In this document: positions 7,165 through 10,740 of the stretch, piece by piece
Layout of the letters: each line of letters begins with the position of its first letter
Numbering within the stretch: position 1 is the first letter of the stretch
Origin: an uncultured Gammaproteobacteria bacterium
GTDB lineage: Bacteria; Pseudomonadota; Gammaproteobacteria; PS1; Thioglobaceae
Direction: 5' to 3'
Assembly: GCA_913044155.1 (NCBI GenBank)
Contig: CAJWNF010000009.1
Span: forward strand, 1-10,740
DNA: 10,740 bases
Made by a program: the position numbers and the translations under genes
The notes under the pieces: model-generated
What the model saw: only the letters and a program-made list of their open reading frames with translations
What the model was told of the DNA's origin: nothing
Database searches by the model: none

Positions 7165-8361
7165 TTAGCTTTCTTGCAGTATGACCATCGCATCGGCGAC
7201 CGTATAAAAAGAGCCAAAAACCACTACCCTCGAGGAATTATTATGCAAAAGCGCCTTTTTGATTGCACTTTTCATATCGCTACAAACTGTCGTTTCTTGA
7301 GGGTCATTAAATATATTTTTTAGCTCATCAGTCTGCAAAGCTCGCGCAGAAGAAATCGGCACCAAAAACCAGTGCTTTATGGTTTTTGATGCTATCTTAA
7401 TCATATCTTCTATGTCCTTGTCAGCCAAAGCGGAGAAGATTGCAACTGTCGGCACGGCGTTTTTTTCAAGCATTTTTATGAGAGTTTTGACTGCAGCGGA
7501 GTTATGGGCAACATCGAGAATAAAGGTTTTGTTGCCTGACTTGACTTCTTCGAATCGTGCCGCTATCTGCGCCTTTCTGACTCCAACTTCAATCATCTCA
7601 GATGAAATGGGAAATTGACTTCTCAACTGCTCTACAATATTGAGTGCAAGGGCGGCATTTATTTTTTGATGATCACCTTTCAGTCCCGTCAAACCATTAT
7701 AGGGCTCTCTAACAAATACAAGGTTGGCATCAATCTCATCGGCATAAGCCAGCAAACTTTTTGGCGGGTCCTGGTCGGCGCAAAAGCAAGTCTTATTTTT
7801 GCGCATAATGCCGGCTTTTTCAAATCCAATAGACTCCCTTGTGTTGCCAAGGTATTGTGTATGGTCGATATCAATATTGGTGATGGCGGCAATATCGCAA
7901 TCAACCACATTGACCGAGTCAAGGCGACCCCCAAGTCCTACCTCGAGGATGGCTATATCAATATTCGCTTCGGCAAATATTAGCAGTGCTGCCAAAGTTG
8001 AAAATTCAAAGTAGGTGAGAGAAATGCCCTCTCTTTTTTGCTCTATAGCTTCAAACGCCCTGACTATAGTTGCATCGTCTACGGCCTTTCCATCGATAGC
8101 GTAACGTTCATTGTATTTGATGAGGTGAGGTGAGGTGGAACAACCGATTTTGTATTCTGAGTCTCTATAAATGCCCTCAATAAATGAGATGGTGGAGCCT
8201 TTCCCATTAGTGCCGCCGACAGTGACAACGAAAAAAGGGACGCCGCTAGGGAAAAGGCGTTGATATACTTTTTGAACTCTCTCTAGACCCAGAAGAATGG
8301 TTTCTTCCATCAGGTTTTCTTGCCACCTTAGCCACTCATCAAGGGAATCTCTATTTTGCAT
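7165..8361 (-). CDS. folC: Folylpolyglutamate synthase / dihydrofolate synthase (FolC)
   Basis: FolC adds glutamate to dihydropteroate (making dihydrofolate) and to tetrahydrofolates, retaining folates in the cell; it uses ATP in the cytoplasm. The Mur-ligase fold is clear: P-loop GGTNGKGS (49-56), SPHLIKYNERYAIDG (77-91), LTYFEFSTLAAL (115-126), LEVGLGGRLDSVN (139-151), DHTQYLGNTRESIGFEKAGI (166-185) with Lys182 as the expected carbamylated lysine, and DVAHNSAAV (283-291) in the C-terminal domain. At 398 residues it is about 20 shorter than E. coli FolC. The loss is in the linker before the GDHQKINAALAL helix (229-240), where the W-x-F strand is missing. The usual LPGRF motif is IAARF (266-270) here, with the arginine kept. 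No Shine-Dalgarno precedes the ATG; a TATAAT lies 10 bases upstream. The start is supported by the N-terminal SLDEWL and LGLERV blocks. Confidence 0.95.
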   Translation of the reverse strand: MQNRDSLDEWLRWQENLMEETILLGLERVQKVYQRLFPSGVPFFVVTVGGTNGKGSTISFIEGIYRDSEYKIGCSTSPHLIKYNERYAIDGKAVDDATIVRAFEAIEQKREGISLTYFEFSTLAALLIFAEANIDIAILEVGLGGRLDSVNVVDCDIAAITNIDIDHTQYLGNTRESIGFEKAGIMRKNKTCFCADQDPPKSLLAYADEIDANLVFVREPYNGLTGLKGDHQKINAALALNIVEQLRSQFPISSEMIEVGVRKAQIAARFEEVKSGNKTFILDVAHNSAAVKTLIKMLEKNAVPTVAIFSALADKDIEDMIKIASKTIKHWFLVPISSARALQTDELKNIFNDPQETTVCSDMKSAIKKALLHNNSSRVVVFGSFYTVADAMVILQES

Positions 8362-8370
8362 AGATCAAGG

Positions 8371-8376
8371 ATTATA
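8371..8376 (-). promoter_or_regulatory. Candidate -10 box directly upstream of folC
   Basis: In the 30-base gap between fxsA and folC the - strand has a perfect TATAAT whose last base is 10 bases from the folC ATG. If used, transcription would begin 2-4 bases before the start codon, giving a nearly leaderless message, which would fit the absence of a Shine-Dalgarno. There is no good -35 at 16-18 bases (CCGATT and neighbours), and the region is AT-rich, so chance is a real alternative. Confidence 0.25.
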
Positions 8377-8391
8377 TTGAATTAGTATTAA

Positions 8392-8853
8392 TTAATCGGA
8401 GTTATTGTCTTCCCAAAATTCACCCTCAATAGGTTCATCATTAATCGAATTCTTTGTTTCAGCGTTCCTGGTTCTGTGGATAAAAACCGACTGCCGACTA
8501 AACACGCGCTCTGCATTTTTTGCAAAAATATGGTTAATAAAATATGACCTCGACCATGGCATTAGCCCTAACAGACCGATACCGTCAGTTATAAATCCTG
8601 GCGTTATTAGTAAAATACCTGCAACAAGAATAACGACACCCTCCAGCATCTCTTTTGCGGGTGTTTTGTCTTCAGCTATGCTCTGCTGAGCTTTCGCTAG
8701 CGTTGACCAGCCTTGCTGCTTTAACAGGGTCGAGCCAATCAGTGCAGTCAAAATAACGAGTAACACAGTTTCCCAATTGCCGATGACATCACTTACGGTC
8801 ATTAGAACCATAATTTCAAGAAGAGTCATCGACACAAAAACAAGAAATAACAT
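8392..8853 (-). CDS. fxsA: FxsA family membrane protein
   Basis: FxsA is a small inner-membrane protein, first known as a suppressor of F-plasmid exclusion of phage T7; its normal function is unclear. The 153 residues fit the family. Hydrophobic segments lie at about 2-20, 28-44 and 72-98. The conserved core GILLITPGFITDGIGLLGLM (79-98) corresponds to the family GxLLhhPGFhTDhhGxLLLhP signature, followed by PWSR and a basic stretch. The acidic cytoplasmic tail contains IEGEFWE (142-148), the IEGE-like ending seen in many members. It begins immediately after the trmB stop (TAAATG) and takes its ribosome site from the last trmB codons. It lies 30 bases upstream of folC, in the same direction. 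Confidence 0.92.
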   Translation of the reverse strand: MLFLVFVSMTLLEIMVLMTVSDVIGNWETVLLVILTALIGSTLLKQQGWSTLAKAQQSIAEDKTPAKEMLEGVVILVAGILLITPGFITDGIGLLGLMPWSRSYFINHIFAKNAERVFSRQSVFIHRTRNAETKNSINDEPIEGEFWEDNNSD

Positions 8854-9549
8854 TTAACCCCCTTTGGAATTAGTGAAAATAATATCCCAGACACCGTGCC
8901 CAAGTTTTTGCCCTCGGTTTTCAAACTTGGTCAATGGTCGATGTTTGGGTCTAGTTGAATATATATGGTCACCTGCGGTGTTTTTAAAGTCTGGGTGGCT
9001 CTCCATAGTTTCCATTATATGCTCGGCATAGTCCTCCCAGTCGGTCACTATATGAACAATACCGCCATTTATCAATTTATTTTTTAGGGTATCCAGAAAG
9101 CTTGTTTGTATTATTCTACGCTTATGATGCTTCTTTTTATGCCATGGGTCGGGAAAAAACAACTGCAAGCATGAAATACTATCGTCTTCAATATTGCTTT
9201 CCAGAATCTCCACAGCATCGCCCTTGATAATCTTAAGATTGCTTATCTGTTTTTTGTTGGCTTCATTAATCAACCTTCCGATGCCAGCCTCATAGACCTC
9301 TATCCCTAAAAAATTGTTTTGCGGTTGCTGAAGGGCCATCTCAAGTAAGCTGTCACCATTTCCAAACCCTACTTCAAGCGTCACACTTTGAGGTTTATTG
9401 AATAATTCATCAAGGTTGATTGTTTTGTTGTCGAGGTTAACTCCATAGGTTGGCCACAATTCATTAAGACCAGTGCTTTGGGCTTTGGACAATCTACCTG
9501 AACGCCTCACAAAACTCTGGATTTTACGTAGTGGCTTTGTTTCTCTCAC
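8854..9549 (-). CDS. trmB: tRNA (guanine-N7-)-methyltransferase (TrmB)
   Basis: TrmB uses S-adenosylmethionine to methylate N7 of guanine 46 in the variable loop of tRNAs. The 231 residues match the family. The basic N-terminus RKIQSFVRRSGRLSKAQ (8-24) is the conserved lead-in. The SAM site is TLEVGFGNGDSLLEMA (57-72), with LGIEVYEAGIGR (81-92) after it. The catalytic and tRNA-binding block is QLFFPDPWHKKKHHKRR (129-145), followed by TDWEDYAEHI (169-178). The C-terminal TKFENRGQKLGHGVWDIIF (207-225) is characteristic. The start codon is GTG (9547-9549), overlapping the exonuclease TGA by 4 bases (GTGA). No Shine-Dalgarno is visible, so coupling to the upstream gene is likely. No other in-frame start lies before the conserved N-terminal block. 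Confidence 0.97.
   Translation of the reverse strand: MRETKPLRKIQSFVRRSGRLSKAQSTGLNELWPTYGVNLDNKTINLDELFNKPQSVTLEVGFGNGDSLLEMALQQPQNNFLGIEVYEAGIGRLINEANKKQISNLKIIKGDAVEILESNIEDDSISCLQLFFPDPWHKKKHHKRRIIQTSFLDTLKNKLINGGIVHIVTDWEDYAEHIMETMESHPDFKNTAGDHIYSTRPKHRPLTKFENRGQKLGHGVWDIIFTNSKGG
8858..8865 (-). promoter_or_regulatory. Ribosome binding site of fxsA inside the end of trmB
   Basis: The last trmB codons (Lys-Gly-Gly, AAA GGG GGT) followed by TAA provide AAAGGGGG four bases before the fxsA ATG. It is the most purine-rich site in the window and decides the fxsA start. The fxsA ribosome site is therefore covered by ribosomes finishing trmB, which points to coupled translation. Confidence 0.6.
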
Positions 9550-10310
9550 AGTTTGTAGTCCATGATTAAGGGTGAGTGGTCGGAAAAACGTTCTTCTTTA
9601 TAGATTTCACAGTTTTTTGCGCAACCTGCTAGATTAGCGCTGACAACTTGATAATCAAGACGCCAACCGGTATTGTTTAGCCAGGCCTGTCCCCTGTTCG
9701 ACCACCAGGTGTATTGGTATTCTTGCTGGTTTATTTCTCTGAAGGCGTCAATATATCCCACTTCATCGTAAAGCTTATCAAGCCATGCCCTCTCTTCAGG
9801 AAGGAAGCCAGAATTTTTCTGGTTGGAGCGCCAATTCTTCAGGTCAATTTTCTTGTGGGCAATATTCCAGTCACCACAAAAAATGTAGCGCCTTCCGTCT
9901 GACTTTAACTTTTGCATGTACGGCAAAAAGCGATTGCAAATAAATTCCATCTTGAAGGCCTGCCTTTCTTCCTTGGAGGAGCCGGAGGGGAGATAGATAG
10001 AGGCCACACTTAAATCGCCAAAATCTGCCTGAATAAAGCGCCCCTCTATATTGATGTCATCCCAGGGACTGGTAATGATGCGGTCAGGCTTTGATTTGCA
10101 ATAGATTGCAGTGCCGCTATAGCCTTTACGTTCAGCGCTATGATAAAAGGTATGCATTCCTTTAGGGTAGAATCTTTCATCCAGCTGGTCTTCCTGGGCT
10201 TTTATTTCTTGCAGACAAACGACATCCGCTTTTTGTTTCTTTAGCCAACTGAAAAAACCTTTTCTTTCAGCTGCCCGAATTCCATTGACATTAATTGTTA
10301 TAATTCTCAT
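9546..10310 (-). CDS. xthA: Exodeoxyribonuclease III (AP endonuclease), Crc-related clade
   Basis: This enzyme family cuts DNA at abasic sites and degrades 3' ends during base excision repair; it acts on the chromosome and needs a divalent metal. All active-site residues of the exonuclease/endonuclease/phosphatase fold are present: Asn7 (INVNG), Glu35 (CLQEIK), Tyr106 (IYLPSG), Asp147 and Asn149 (CGDWNIAH), Asp219 (GWRLDY) and Asp244-His245 (FSDHSP). The sequence and position (divergent from pyrE) resemble Pseudomonas Crc, which has lost several of these residues and acts as a co-repressor with Hfq; the intact site argues for a nuclease here. At 254 residues it is normal or slightly short. 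The ATG at 10310 has no visible Shine-Dalgarno. It overlaps trmB by 4 bases and heads the - strand gene block. The symbol is less sure than the function; exoA or xth would also be used. Confidence 0.92.
   Translation of the reverse strand: MRIITINVNGIRAAERKGFFSWLKKQKADVVCLQEIKAQEDQLDERFYPKGMHTFYHSAERKGYSGTAIYCKSKPDRIITSPWDDINIEGRFIQADFGDLSVASIYLPSGSSKEERQAFKMEFICNRFLPYMQKLKSDGRRYIFCGDWNIAHKKIDLKNWRSNQKNSGFLPEERAWLDKLYDEVGYIDAFREINQQEYQYTWWSNRGQAWLNNTGWRLDYQVVSANLAGCAKNCEIYKEERFSDHSPLIMDYKL
10296..10304 (+). promoter_or_regulatory. Candidate extended -10 promoter of pyrE, inside the xthA start region
   Basis: The + strand reads TGTTATAAT at 10296-10304: a TG, one base, then a perfect TATAAT, which is the ideal extended -10. 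Transcription would start near 10311, giving pyrE a leader of about 31 bases that includes the AGGA ribosome site. The region 16-17 bases upstream (GAATTC or near) is a poor -35, which extended -10 promoters tolerate. The element lies within codons 3-5 of the divergent exonuclease gene. Confidence 0.5.
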
Positions 10311-10332
10311 TGCAATTATTTTAATGGCTTAG

Positions 10333-10740
<408 letters not shown>

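Noticed and set aside
7615..7983. 122-codon open frame on the + strand
   Set aside because: It lies fully antisense to folC, whose motifs are clear, has no recognisable domain or ribosome site, and is what the complementary frame of an AT-rich gene gives by chance.
10285..10304. Perfect TTGACA (10285-10290) followed by TATAAT (10299-10304)
   Set aside because: The two boxes are only 8 bases apart, too close to act as a -35/-10 pair. I kept only the TGTTATAAT as an extended -10 candidate.
9546..10310. Annotation as Crc catabolite repression protein
   Set aside because: Position by pyrE and sequence resemblance suggest Crc, but all exonuclease III active-site residues are present, whereas Pseudomonas Crc has lost several. 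Nuclease is the safer call.

Overview
The window reads as ordinary, tightly packed chromosomal DNA from a gammaproteobacterium. The evidence is a FabA/FabB pair for anaerobic unsaturated fatty acid synthesis, a separate secD-secF pair, an O-succinylhomoserine sulfhydrylase (MetZ) of the Pseudomonas type directly behind a cvpA-purF pair, and an exonuclease III/Crc-family gene divergent from pyrE. The DNA is moderately AT-rich and the gaps between genes are very small: 2, 0, 62, 17, 3, 75, 30, 0, 0 and 31 bases. That is consistent with a streamlined, perhaps marine, lineage, but I cannot name a genus from sequence alone.

Layout. On the + strand, positions 1-1705 hold the 3' part of secD and all of secF (Sec translocon accessory subunits), joined by an ATGA overlap. 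Everything from 1708 to 10310 is on the - strand. Read in its transcription direction it runs: exonuclease III (xthA-like), trmB, fxsA, folC, cvpA, purF, metZ, fabA, fabB. SecF and FabB converge tail to tail with 2 bases between their stop codons. At the right edge pyrE begins on the + strand (10342 onward, cut by the window end), divergent from the exonuclease.

The genes fall into functional groups: protein export (secDF), unsaturated fatty acid synthesis (fabA-fabB, start and stop overlapping), methionine synthesis (metZ), the first committed step of purine synthesis with its membrane neighbour (cvpA-purF), folate polyglutamylation (folC, which supplies one-carbon cofactors for purine and methionine synthesis), tRNA modification (trmB), DNA repair (xthA) and pyrimidine synthesis (pyrE). 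The long - strand block probably has internal promoters. The best candidates are a TATAAT box upstream of cvpA, an extended -10 upstream of fabA, and a weaker TATAAT just before folC. pyrE has a perfect extended -10 inside the first codons of the exonuclease gene.

I found no mobile element, CRISPR array, RNA gene, toxin or defence system, and nothing that amounts to a new system. The points worth a second look are a CvpA protein nearly twice the usual length with a possible internal repeat, the missing dedD (SPOR) gene between folC and cvpA, a catalytically intact exonuclease III at the locus where Pseudomonas keeps crc, and several genes that start without a visible Shine-Dalgarno sequence.
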